This document shows positions 29,288 to 37,380 of a stretch of DNA of 43,767 bases, one piece after another; position 1 is the first letter of the stretch; the number at the start of each line of letters is the position of its first letter. The stretch covers positions 1 to 43,767 of the forward strand of contig JAJYZP010000011.1 of NCBI GenBank assembly GCA_021799875.1. Direction: 5' to 3'. The DNA comes from Actinomycetes bacterium (GTDB taxonomy: Bacteria; Actinomycetota; Acidimicrobiia; Acidimicrobiales; Acidimicrobiaceae). The notes under the pieces are model-generated. The model was given only the letters and a program-made list of their open reading frames with translations, was not told the origin of the DNA and ran no database searches. A program made the translations under genes and the position numbers.

Positions 29288-29959
29288 ATGGTCGTTGCAA
29301 CGCGCCTAGTGATCCTAGGGAAACAGGGAGCTGGGAAGGGAACTCAATCCACCCGGCTCTCCCATCACTTTGCTATTCCTCACATCTCGACGGGAGATAT
29401 GCTTCGTGCGGCGGCAAAGTCTGGAAGTGAGTTCGGTCAGATGGCAAAGCGCTGTATGGACCAGGGTGAGCTAGTTCCCGACGAGGTAATAACCGGCGTG
29501 GTCGGTGAGCGTCTCCATGAGCGAGATGCCTTGAACCGGGGATTTCTCCTTGATGGCTTCCCCAGGACTACAGGACAGGCCGACTCCTTGGAGGCTATCC
29601 TTGCTCCGTTCGATCTCGATCTAGTGATCGATCTGGAGGTGCCCACGGAGCTCGTTTTGAAGCGTCTTGCCTCGAGAAGGGTGTGTACCGTCTGCGGTGC
29701 GAACTACTCCTTGGTGCAGCGCCCAAAACACGATTGGATCTGCGATGTCTGTGGCGGGGAGGTCGTGCAGCGTGAAGACGATACGGAGCAGGCCATTAAG
29801 AGGCGACTAGATCTGTACGAGTCAGAGACCGCCCCACTCGTTGCCTACTACGAAGATCGTGAGAAACTGGTCAGCGTCAATGGTGTCGGTGAGCCCGAAG
29901 AGGTGATGGCGCGATTGATTAATGTCATTCACCGTCGCCGTGGTGGCCATAGTGGGTGA
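29288..29959 (+). CDS. adk: Adenylate kinase, zinc-binding LID
   Basis: The enzyme interconverts ATP + AMP and 2 ADP. The 223 residues show the P-loop GKQGAGKGT (11-19), the AMP-binding HISTGDMLR and LLDGFPRTTGQ segments, and a long LID. The LID has four cysteines (C133, C136, C152, C155) in CTVCG and CDVCG, the structural zinc site known from Gram-positive enzymes. It sits between secY and map, the classic spc-distal order. Confidence 0.97.
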   Translation: MVVATRLVILGKQGAGKGTQSTRLSHHFAIPHISTGDMLRAAAKSGSEFGQMAKRCMDQGELVPDEVITGVVGERLHERDALNRGFLLDGFPRTTGQADSLEAILAPFDLDLVIDLEVPTELVLKRLASRRVCTVCGANYSLVQRPKHDWICDVCGGEVVQREDDTEQAIKRRLDLYESETAPLVAYYEDREKLVSVNGVGEPEEVMARLINVIHRRRGGHSG

Positions 29960-29968
29960 GGTGTTGCG

Positions 29969-30715
29969 GTGATCCGTTCTCGTGAAGAGATAGCAAAAAT
30001 GCGTCGGGCGGGACGAGTGGTGGCGGAGATCCACGAGAAGACACGCGCGATGATTCGGCCGGGTATCACGACCGCTGACATTGACGCAGTGGCGCGAGAT
30101 GTGCTCCGACTACGAAATGCTCGGTCGAACTTCTTGAACTACCACGGTTTCCCAGCGACAGTCTGTACCTCGCCGAACTCCATGATCGTTCATGGAATAC
30201 CCGATGATACGGTCTTGAACGATGGCGATATTATCTCGGTCGACGCCGGTGCGATTATTGAGGGTTATCACGGAGATGCGGCCTATACGGTCGGGGTCGG
30301 TGAGATCTCTGAGGAGGCGGCTCGACTCATAGAGGTGACGGAGCAGGCGCTTTGGAAGGGTATTGAACAGATGTACCCGGGTAACTTCCTGCACGAGATC
30401 GGTAGGGCGGTTCAGAATCATGCGGAGGGCGCAGGATACTCAGTCGTTCGTGAGTACGTCGGTCATGGTATCGGTACCGCAATGCACGAGTCTCCCTCGG
30501 TGCCGAACTATTGGCCAGGCTCTAAGGGTCCAAAGATGAAGGTGGGCAATGTCTTCGCAGTCGAGCCCATGGTCAATGTCGGCGATTGGCATACCCGGAC
30601 CCTCGATGATGGTTGGGGGGTTGTGACCGTCGATGGTGAACTCTCGGCTCACTTCGAGCATACGATTGTGATTGGGCCAGATGGCCCCGAGGTCCTGACG
30701 GTTGCGGAGGGTTGA
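29969..30715 (+). CDS. map: Methionine aminopeptidase type I
   Basis: This enzyme removes the initiator methionine from nascent proteins. The 248-residue pita-bread fold shows the metal ligands in order: Asp in ISVDAGAI, Asp in GYHGDAAYT, His in VGHGIGTAMHE, Glu in AVEPM, and the final Glu in FEHTIVI. It lacks the N-terminal zinc-finger/SH3-like extension of MapA paralogues, so it is a class Ia-like short form. The start is GTG after GTGAGG. Confidence 0.96.
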   Translation: MIRSREEIAKMRRAGRVVAEIHEKTRAMIRPGITTADIDAVARDVLRLRNARSNFLNYHGFPATVCTSPNSMIVHGIPDDTVLNDGDIISVDAGAIIEGYHGDAAYTVGVGEISEEAARLIEVTEQALWKGIEQMYPGNFLHEIGRAVQNHAEGAGYSVVREYVGHGIGTAMHESPSVPNYWPGSKGPKMKVGNVFAVEPMVNVGDWHTRTLDDGWGVVTVDGELSAHFEHTIVIGPDGPEVLTVAEG

Positions 30716-30769
30716 ATCGAGAAGTTTCTTTCGATGGTTGGATCGTTCGCAGGTATGACTATACTGACC

Positions 30770-30800
30770 ATTCGGGTGATTTTTCGCCTGAATACCTTTT
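30770..30800 (+). terminator. Possible attenuator hairpin between map and infA
   Basis: ATTCGGGTG (30770-30778) pairs with CGCCTGAAT (30785-30793) over 9 bp with two G-T wobbles around ATTTTT. It is followed by ACCTTTT. The T tract starts three bases late, so termination would be partial at best. It lies 80 bases before the infA start. Confidence 0.4.
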
Positions 30801-30880
30801 CGGTGCGATCAAAGATGATTTACGGAAGTTGTGCGTGTCTTTGTCTCTCACCGGAGGCATCGATACCGTAGGAGGAGAAA

Positions 30881-31105
30881 CTGTCACAACCTAAAGAGGA
30901 CGTCATTGTCGTCGAAGGTAAGGTCATCGAACCACTTCCGAACGCTATGTTTCGGGTGGAGCTTGAGAATGGCCACAAAGTCCTAGCGCATAGCTCTGGA
31001 AAGATGCGGATGCATCGAATACGAATTCTTCCAGGAGACAAGGTTCAGGTGGAGTTCACTCCTTACGACCTCAGTCGCGGTCGAATTACCTATAGGTATA
31101 AGTAG
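30881..31105 (+). CDS. infA: Translation initiation factor IF-1, apparent CTG start
   Basis: IF-1 is the S1-fold factor that blocks the A site during initiation. The 74 residues are fully conserved in pattern: [46 protein letters not shown] and [12 protein letters not shown]. The reading frame has a TAG nine bases before the CTG at 30881, and no ATG, GTG or TTG occurs in frame until codon 23, inside conserved sequence. TAGGAGGAGAAA just before the CTG is an excellent Shine-Dalgarno at good spacing. CTG initiation is therefore the best reading; a single-base sequencing error (ATG read as CTG) is the alternative. Confidence 0.92.
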   Translation: MSQPKEDVIVVEGKVIEPLPNAMFRVELENGHKVLAHSSGKMRMHRIRILPGDKVQVEFTPYDLSRGRITYRYK

Positions 31106-31122
31106 TACGAGTGGTTAGGGAG

Positions 31123-31158
31123 CCTAGGGAGACCTAGGTCGATGAGTGGCGAGAGCCA
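31123..31158 (+). promoter_or_regulatory. Two GNRA-capped hairpins upstream of rpmJ
   Basis: CCTAGG-GAGA-CCTAGG (31123-31138) and TGGC-GAGA-GCCA (31147-31158) are consecutive small stems, both closed by the GNRA-type tetraloop GAGA, 8 bases apart. They sit between infA and rpmJ, where an alpha-operon leader would be expected. In E. coli S4 regulates from a pseudoknot before rpsM; any such role here is inference. Confidence 0.35.
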
Positions 31159-31182
31159 TAAGGGTGAAGGTGGCGTCTTCGG

Positions 31183-31296
31183 ATGAAAGTACAACCGAGC
31201 GTAAAGACCGTGTGTGAAAAGTGTAAGGTCATTCGACGACATGGGCGGGTTCTCGTGATCTGTGAGAATCCTCGACACAAACAGCGACAAGGGTAG
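31183..31296 (+). CDS. rpmJ: 50S ribosomal protein L36, zinc form
   Basis: This 37-residue protein stabilises 23S rRNA near helices 89-97. The sequence starts [19 protein letters not shown] and carries C11, C14, C27 and H32, the C-x2-C-x12-C-x4-H zinc knuckle of the C+ type. It ends in RHKQRQG. It is two bases upstream of rpsM and shares its transcript. The start has only a weak Shine-Dalgarno (AAGGTGGCG). Confidence 0.95.
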   Translation: MKVQPSVKTVCEKCKVIRRHGRVLVICENPRHKQRQG

Positions 31297-31298
31297 TC

Positions 31299-31679
31299 AT
31301 GGCAAGAATTTCTGGTGTAGATATCCCACGTGATAAGCGTCTCGAGGTCTCGTTGACGTACATCTACGGAGTGGGCGTTACGACGGCTCAAAAGATCTGT
31401 CGAGAGACGGAGGTGAGCCCCGAGACGCGTGTGAAGGATCTCACCGATGACGAGGTGATGAGACTCCGTAACTACATCGAGCAGAATGTTCAAGTAGAGG
31501 GTGACCTACGGCGCGAGATCGATCAAGATATCAAGCGCAAGATGCAGATCGGCTCCTACCAGGGGATCCGACATCGCCGTGGTCTGCCTGTTCATGGGCA
31601 GCGGACACACACCAATGCGAGGACTCGTAAGGGTCCGAAGAAGACTGTGGCTGGTAAGAAGAAGGCCGCACGTAAGTAA
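31299..31679 (+). CDS. rpsM: 30S ribosomal protein S13
   Basis: S13 forms intersubunit bridges B1a/B1b and contacts the P-site tRNA. The 126 residues start [20 protein letters not shown] and include [12 protein letters not shown], the [19 protein letters not shown] signature and a lysine-rich tail (KKKAARK). It is two bases after rpmJ and 49 before rpsK; the latter gap holds a small CCAG-CTTG-CTGG hairpin. Confidence 0.97.
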   Translation: MARISGVDIPRDKRLEVSLTYIYGVGVTTAQKICRETEVSPETRVKDLTDDEVMRLRNYIEQNVQVEGDLRREIDQDIKRKMQIGSYQGIRHRRGLPVHGQRTHTNARTRKGPKKTVAGKKKAARK

Positions 31680-31728
31680 GTGCACTCGTAGCCAGCTTGC
31701 TGGTTGATTTGATTGGAGAGATGAGCTC

Positions 31729-32127
31729 ATGGCGAAGCCCCGAGCTGGTGGTCGACGTCCTCGACGCCGGGAGAGAAAAAACGTAGCGTACGGTGTGGCG
31801 CATATTCACTCGTCGTTCAATAACACGATCGTGACCATTACGGACACTGCCGGTAATGTGCTGGCGTGGGCTAGTTCTGGAAACGTTGGCTTTAAGGGTT
31901 CGCGTAAGTCGACCCCATTCGCTGCTCAGGTAGCGGCGGAGACCTGTGCAAAGCGTGCGCAAGAGCACGGAGTTCGACAGGTCGAAGTGTTGATTAAAGG
32001 GCCAGGGTCTGGACGAGAGACCGCTCATCGGGCGATCGCCAGCGCAGGTATTGAGATCATCTCGATTAAAGACGTTACGCCGCTTCCTCATAACGGTTGC
32101 CGTCCGAAGAAGCGACGAAGGGTCTAA
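31729..32127 (+). CDS. rpsK: 30S ribosomal protein S11
   Basis: S11 lies on the 30S platform near the mRNA exit. The 132 residues include [34 protein letters not shown] and the C-terminal [18 protein letters not shown], where the Asn-Gly site of isoaspartate formation known in E. coli S11 is present. The ATG follows TTGGAGAG. Confidence 0.97.
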   Translation: MAKPRAGGRRPRRRERKNVAYGVAHIHSSFNNTIVTITDTAGNVLAWASSGNVGFKGSRKSTPFAAQVAAETCAKRAQEHGVRQVEVLIKGPGSGRETAHRAIASAGIEIISIKDVTPLPHNGCRPKKRRRV

Positions 32128-32138
32128 GGAGAAAAGAA

Positions 32139-32765
<627 letters not shown>

Positions 32766-32782
32766 ACCTCCAAGGAGCACGT

Positions 32783-33721
32783 GTGTTATTTATTCAACGT
32801 CCGAAGATCGAGGCACTCGGCGAGGTTGTCAACAACCGCCAACAGTTCTCTATCGCTCCGCTCGAGCCTGGCTTTGGTCATACGCTTGGGAGCTCCATTC
32901 GTCGTGTTCTTCTCTCGTCGATACCAGGTGCTGCGATCACGCAGGTGCGTTTTGATGATGCGCTGCATGAGTTCAGCACACTGCCAGGTGTGAAAGAAGA
33001 TGTGACGGACCTGATCTTGAACCTGAAGGACATTGTCTTCCGGAGCTACTCTGAGGAACCGGTGACAATTCGACTTGATGTCCGTGGTCCGGTGGTCGTA
33101 AGAGCTGAAGACTTTAGTCTCTCCTCTGACGTCGAGATCGTCAATCCCGATCTTCACATCGCAACGTTGTCGGGTAAGGGTCGCCTTGCACTCGACGCTG
33201 TGGTGGAACAGGGGCGTGGTTATGTCTCTGCTGAGCGAAATAAGCGGACCTCGACGATCGGCATCATTCCTATCGATTCGATCTTCGCACCGGTTCGGAG
33301 AGTTGCGGTCTCCGTTGAGCCGACGCGTGTCGGTCAGGCGACCGACTACGACGCCTTGATCCTTGATATCGAGACCGATGGTTCGATCTCTCCAGCTGAG
33401 GCGCTTGCCTCTGCCGGTGAGACGCTGAGGAACCTAACCTCCTTGATTGCAGAACTCTCTGAGAGCGCACAGGGACTAGAGTTGTCCGAGGCGGAGATCG
33501 TCGAAGAACACTCACCAGATCTGGACCTCGCCATTGAGGAGCTAGATCTCACTGAGCGTCCCCGGAACTGTCTCAAGCGTGCTCAAATCAATACGATTGG
33601 AGAGCTCATCTCGCGCACACCGGAGGACCTCCTTTCGATCACAAACTTTGGCCAGAAGTCGCTCGATGAAGTTATCGAACGACTTGAGGGTCGTTCGCTA
33701 GCGTTGAGGAGCAAGGACTGA
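32783..33721 (+). CDS. rpoA: DNA-directed RNA polymerase alpha subunit
   Basis: Alpha dimerises to start polymerase assembly and contacts promoters and activators. The 312 residues have the N-terminal domain ([21 protein letters not shown], the dimer and beta/beta' contact region), a linker around 230-245, and the C-terminal domain starting [17 protein letters not shown]. The arginine in CLKR corresponds to E. coli R265, which binds UP elements. The C-terminal helix ends [12 protein letters not shown]. The start is GTG after CAAGGAG. The TGA overlaps the rplQ ATG. Confidence 0.98.
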   Translation: MLFIQRPKIEALGEVVNNRQQFSIAPLEPGFGHTLGSSIRRVLLSSIPGAAITQVRFDDALHEFSTLPGVKEDVTDLILNLKDIVFRSYSEEPVTIRLDVRGPVVVRAEDFSLSSDVEIVNPDLHIATLSGKGRLALDAVVEQGRGYVSAERNKRTSTIGIIPIDSIFAPVRRVAVSVEPTRVGQATDYDALILDIETDGSISPAEALASAGETLRNLTSLIAELSESAQGLELSEAEIVEEHSPDLDLAIEELDLTERPRNCLKRAQINTIGELISRTPEDLLSITNFGQKSLDEVIERLEGRSLALRSKD

Positions 33722-34077
33722 TGACACCAGGTAGACCGAAGCAGGGACAGAGGCTCGGAGGCTCGGCATCGCACCATCGAGCGATGGTAGCCAACCTCGC
33801 AGCGTCGTTGATTGCCGCTGAGGCGATCTTGACGACGGAGACAAAGGCCAAGACGCTGAAGCCGGTAATTGAGAGATTGATCACCAAGGCGAAGCGTGGG
33901 GGAGTACACAACCAGCGACAGGTCGTTGCTTTCCTGCGAGATAAGGACATGGCGCATAAGCTGTTCTCGGAGATCGGTCCTCGCTATGAGGAGCGTCCGG
34001 GCGGCTACACGAGGATTCTCAAGCGTGGTCCTCGACACGGTGATAATGCACCTATGGTCGTTATAGAACTCGTGTGA
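33721..34077 (+). CDS. rplQ: 50S ribosomal protein L17
   Basis: L17 is located at the tunnel exit surface next to L22 and L32. The 118 residues are of bacterial length: [21 protein letters not shown], then [16 protein letters not shown], and [19 protein letters not shown] near the end. It overlaps rpoA by one base. A textbook intrinsic terminator lies 21 bases after its stop. Confidence 0.97.
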   Translation: MTPGRPKQGQRLGGSASHHRAMVANLAASLIAAEAILTTETKAKTLKPVIERLITKAKRGGVHNQRQVVAFLRDKDMAHKLFSEIGPRYEERPGGYTRILKRGPRHGDNAPMVVIELV

Positions 34078-35075
34078 GTTTGAAGAGGCGTACGTACGGC
34101 GGAGAGGATGATGAGTCCTCTCCGCTTTTCGTTTTCGATGACCCAAGTGCTGAGGACGGTCCAGGATCTCTGAGCTCGGACGGTGACTCCGTAGGGGTCC
34201 CTGAGGTCCTTCCAGCTCCATCTCCTTTCGGTGCTTCGGGGGATGAGCTGTCGAACTGGCGGGCGATTCTGTCTTACGTCGGGACGAACTACCATGGCTT
34301 TGCAGCTCAAGATGGTCTTGCTACGGTGGCTGGCGAGCTGACGAGTGTCTTGAGTCGGGTGTATCAGTCACCTATCGTGCTGACCTGTTCTGGAAGGACC
34401 GATGCGGGAGTTCATGCGGTGACCCAGGTCGTCACCTTTCGAGCACCGGTTCCACAACGTCGCTCTTCGATCTTAAGGTCTGTAAACCAGCTGCTTTCTA
34501 GCTCTATTCGAGTTCGTACCATTGAGCAATGTAGTTCAACCTTCGATGCTCGACACGACGCTAAGTATCGAGGTTACGTCTATCGGTTGGCCTCTGAGGA
34601 ACTACCGTCGGCGTTGACCGTTGGGCGCGCCTGGGCTCCGCCTGGACCTCTCGATGTGGGTACGATGCGCAATGGCGCGTATGCCTTGATCGGAGAGCAC
34701 GATTTCGTCGCGTGGTGTAAGTCCTCTCGTGGAGCTGAGCGCCCGACGAGACGTCACGTTTACGATGTGTCGTTTCGACCGAGCGAGATGGGGCTCGACA
34801 TTGCGATCTGGGCGAACTCATTCTGCCAACAGATGGTTCGATCTATCGTTGGTTCTCTCGTCGAGGTTGGACGAGGTCGACGGAGTGGTTCGTACTTACG
34901 GGATCTGATTGTAAGCCAAGATCGTCGAGCGATCGGCTTGATCGCCCCACCTGAGGGGCTCTACCTCTACGAGGTCGGTTTTCGAGATTTCGATGGCTCT
35001 TCAGTAAGGCGATGGGAGAGCAATGGGTTCGATCCTCTTCGAGGTGGTATGGGGTTATGGACCTTCCCTGTATGA
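34074..35075 (+). CDS. truA: tRNA pseudouridine synthase A (start uncertain, probably CTG at 34248)
   Basis: TruA makes pseudouridine at positions 38-40 of the tRNA anticodon arm. The conserved core begins [18 protein letters not shown] and contains the catalytic Asp in [11 protein letters not shown]. Later elements are KYRGYVYRL and [19 protein letters not shown]. The only canonical in-frame start is the GTG at 34074 (or TTG two codons on), which lacks a Shine-Dalgarno and adds 58 low-complexity acidic residues over a strong terminator. The CTG at 34248 follows GGGGGATGAG and gives [10 protein letters not shown], with the catalytic Asp at residue 52, a normal family position. The frame is drawn from the GTG because that is the longest canonical reading, but I favour the CTG. 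Confidence 0.9.
   Translation: MSLKRRTYGGEDDESSPLFVFDDPSAEDGPGSLSSDGDSVGVPEVLPAPSPFGASGDELSNWRAILSYVGTNYHGFAAQDGLATVAGELTSVLSRVYQSPIVLTCSGRTDAGVHAVTQVVTFRAPVPQRRSSILRSVNQLLSSSIRVRTIEQCSSTFDARHDAKYRGYVYRLASEELPSALTVGRAWAPPGPLDVGTMRNGAYALIGEHDFVAWCKSSRGAERPTRRHVYDVSFRPSEMGLDIAIWANSFCQQMVRSIVGSLVEVGRGRRSGSYLRDLIVSQDRRAIGLIAPPEGLYLYEVGFRDFDGSSVRRWESNGFDPLRGGMGLWTFPV
34099..34135 (+). terminator. Strong intrinsic terminator after rplQ (inside the annotated truA frame)
   Basis: GCGGAGAGGA (34099-34108) and TCCTCTCCGC (34116-34125) form a perfect 10-bp stem with loop TGATGAG, immediately followed by TTTTCGTTTT. It is the most convincing terminator in the window and marks the end of the alpha operon. 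It lies within the first 21 codons of the longest truA frame, which argues that this part of the frame is not normally translated. Confidence 0.85.
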
Positions 35076-35088
35076 TTGATAGCTGTGT

Positions 35089-35108
35089 CTTGAGCCAGAT
35101 GGCTCGAG
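35089..35108 (+). terminator. Hairpin between truA and rplM, no T tract
   Basis: CTTGAGCC (35089-35096) pairs with GGCTCGAG (35101-35108) around AGAT, 8 bp with one wobble. The following sequence is TAGTTCGTTG, so it is at most a partial terminator. It sits 25 bases before the rplM start. Confidence 0.35.
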
Positions 35109-35132
35109 TAGTTCGTTGAAGTGGTGAGGTAG

Positions 35133-35585
35133 ATGAAGACTCTGGCGACCAAGCAGTCGGAAGTGACGAGGCAGTGGTTTGTGATAGACGCCACCGATAT
35201 GGTTTTGGGCCGGCTCTCTACGGTAGCTGCCTCGCTGTTGAAGGGGAAGCACAAGCCTTCGTTCGCGCCGTATCTTGACTGTGGTGACCACGTCGTGATC
35301 ATTAACGCTGATAAGGCCGTATTGACGTCGGATAAGGCCGATAAGAAGTTTGCTTATCGCCACTCGGGCTATCCAGGAGCGTTGCGTGCAACGGTCTATC
35401 GGGAGCTGATGGTGGATAAGCCAACCTTCGTGGTTGAGAAGGCGATTAAGGGAATGCTCCCTAAAGGACCCCTAGGACGGCAGATGGGTCGTAAGTTGAA
35501 GGTCTACGCTGGCCCCGTGCACCCGCACGCCGCTCAGCAGGTAGTAGAGTTCGATATTCCAGAAGCTCGTCGAGCTTCTCGATAG
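35133..35585 (+). CDS. rplM: 50S ribosomal protein L13
   Basis: L13 is one of the earliest 50S assembly proteins. The 150 residues include [35 protein letters not shown] and the [20 protein letters not shown] signature. The ATG follows TGGTGAGG. It pairs with rpsI 20 bases later, the invariant L13-S9 operon. Confidence 0.97.
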   Translation: MKTLATKQSEVTRQWFVIDATDMVLGRLSTVAASLLKGKHKPSFAPYLDCGDHVVIINADKAVLTSDKADKKFAYRHSGYPGALRATVYRELMVDKPTFVVEKAIKGMLPKGPLGRQMGRKLKVYAGPVHPHAAQQVVEFDIPEARRASR

Positions 35586-35605
35586 AGTAAGGTGACGAGG
35601 ATTCA

Positions 35606-35998
35606 ATGACAGCTCTTCTCAATCAATCGACTGGCCGTCGTAAAGAGGCCGTCGCTCGAGTTCGCGTTCGTGACGGTGAAGGCAAGGTGACCGTCAATGG
35701 TCAACCGATCGAGACCTACTTGCCATCGATGGCGTCAAGGAATCTTGCAACCGATGCTCTTCGTATCACAGGATTAACGTCCACGTATGACATTGATGTC
35801 ACCGCCACTGGTGGTGGTTTGGCAGGTCAGTCCGGAGCAATTCGTCTTGGAATCGCCCGGGCGCTCGTTGAACTCGATCCTGATCTTCGACCTGCGCTGA
35901 AAAAAGCCGGGTTGCTAACTCGGGATGCACGCGAGAAGGAGTCGAAGAAGTACGGTTTGAAGAAGGCTCGAAAGGCCCCGCAGTACTCGAAGCGTTAA
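35606..35998 (+). CDS. rpsI: 30S ribosomal protein S9
   Basis: S9 reaches the P-site tRNA through its C-terminal tail. The 130 residues begin TGRRKEAVARVRV and include GGGLAGQSGAIRLGIARAL. The end is DAREKESKKYGLKKARKAPQYSKR, whose terminal KR touches the P-site anticodon loop. The end is intact. Confidence 0.97.
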   Translation: MTALLNQSTGRRKEAVARVRVRDGEGKVTVNGQPIETYLPSMASRNLATDALRITGLTSTYDIDVTATGGGLAGQSGAIRLGIARALVELDPDLRPALKKAGLLTRDAREKESKKYGLKKARKAPQYSKR

Positions 35999-36013
35999 GG
36001 CTCATCGAGACCC

Positions 36014-37360
36014 ATGGTGGAGTTTGGCACAGATGGTATCAGAGGTGTCGCAAATCGTGAGCTGACGCCGGAGTTGGCTCTGGCGTTGGGAAGAGCGGTG
36101 GGAGAGTCGATAGGATCTCCTAGAGTGCTCGTCGGCACCGATACTCGTCGCTCTGGGTCAATGCTGAAGGCTGCGTTTACCGCTGGCGTTATGTCTGCGG
36201 GTTGCGATGTCGTTGAGCTCGGTGTCTTCCCGACCGGAGGTATTGCGTATGTTGCTCGGTCGGAGAATCTCGTCGCCGCAGTAATCTCGGCGTCGCACAA
36301 CCCCTTTCAAGACAACGGTATCAAGATCTTCGGTCGAGGCGGGCGCAAGCTCACCTCGGACCAAGAGGTACTGCTGGAGCGGCGTACCCTCGAGCTTTTG
36401 GAAGGGTCTGCTCCGATAGGCGCTGAGGACGTGGGTACTCTTGAGGTGCGAGATGCGACTTCGGAGTACCTTGAGTTCTTGGTCGGCTCGGTCGGTCCAG
36501 CAGTGGGTGGTACTCGTCGGTTAGGTGTGGTGATTGACTGTGCTCATGGCTCGGCTTTCGCTCTTGGCCCCTTACTCTTCGAGCGTCTTCAGTGTTCCGT
36601 GCTCGCTGTGGTCGGGGCATCTCCTGACGGTAGGAATATCAATAAAGGATCCGGCTCCACGGATCTGACCTCCCTCGTGGAGGCCGTTCGATCGTCGGGT
36701 GCCGATCTCGGGCTCGCCTTCGACGGAGATGCTGATCGGCTCCTCGCAGTTGACGAAGAGGGTCGTGTCGTTGATGGCGACGCCTTGCTAGCACTCTTCG
36801 CCGTCGACATGGGGGATCGTAAGGTTCTGCGAGGCGATGGGGTCGTCGCTACGGTGATGAGCAATATGGGCCTGGAAGTCGCGTTGAAGGCTCGATCGGT
36901 TGAGCTCGTGCGAACGCAAGTTGGGGATCGACACGTCGCTGATGCCCTCGAGCGTCTTGGATACTCTCTTGGCGGGGAGCAGTCGGGACATATTATCTTT
37001 GCTGATACTGCCTCGACCGGTGACGGGTTATTGACGGCGGCTCGCTTGGTGGATCTCGTCCGCAGAGACGGACGGGCGCTTGGAGAGATGGTGCAGTCGT
37101 GCTTTCGTCGCTCTCCGCAGGTGCTGCGATCGATACCGGTAGCGGATCCGAAGTCCGTGGTTGCCGAGGCCTCAAAGGATCAGCTCATTGCTCAGGTCCG
37201 AGATGATCTCGGCGAAGCCGGACGTGTGGTGATTCGAGCCTCTGGAACCGAGGCGTTGATCAGGGTGATGGTGGAGGCAGAGACTCAGACTCAGGCCGAG
37301 GCGGCGGCGGGTCTGATCTGCAAGATGGTTGGGGAGTTAGCTGCGTCTGTGGCAGACTGA
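36014..37360 (+). CDS. glmM: Phosphoglucosamine mutase
   Basis: GlmM converts glucosamine-6-phosphate to glucosamine-1-phosphate on the way to UDP-GlcNAc and peptidoglycan. The 448 residues carry the phosphoserine loop SASHNP (S94), the magnesium loop DGDADR (D237, D239, D241), GGEQSGHI in domain 3 and the phosphate-binding RASGTE near 407. It lies 15 bases after rpsI and 20 before glmS, so GlmS product can flow to GlmM; this order after rpsI is common in actinobacteria. Confidence 0.97.
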   Translation: MVEFGTDGIRGVANRELTPELALALGRAVGESIGSPRVLVGTDTRRSGSMLKAAFTAGVMSAGCDVVELGVFPTGGIAYVARSENLVAAVISASHNPFQDNGIKIFGRGGRKLTSDQEVLLERRTLELLEGSAPIGAEDVGTLEVRDATSEYLEFLVGSVGPAVGGTRRLGVVIDCAHGSAFALGPLLFERLQCSVLAVVGASPDGRNINKGSGSTDLTSLVEAVRSSGADLGLAFDGDADRLLAVDEEGRVVDGDALLALFAVDMGDRKVLRGDGVVATVMSNMGLEVALKARSVELVRTQVGDRHVADALERLGYSLGGEQSGHIIFADTASTGDGLLTAARLVDLVRRDGRALGEMVQSCFRRSPQVLRSIPVADPKSVVAEASKDQLIAQVRDDLGEAGRVVIRASGTEALIRVMVEAETQTQAEAAAGLICKMVGELAASVAD

Positions 37361-37380
37361 GAGAAGGTCGAGTAGGGCTC

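Noticed and set aside
30712-30894. A 60-codon plus-strand frame from TTG between map and infA
   Set aside because: No family resemblance, no good ribosome binding site, and it overlaps the start of infA in another frame; the gap instead holds a hairpin and the infA Shine-Dalgarno.
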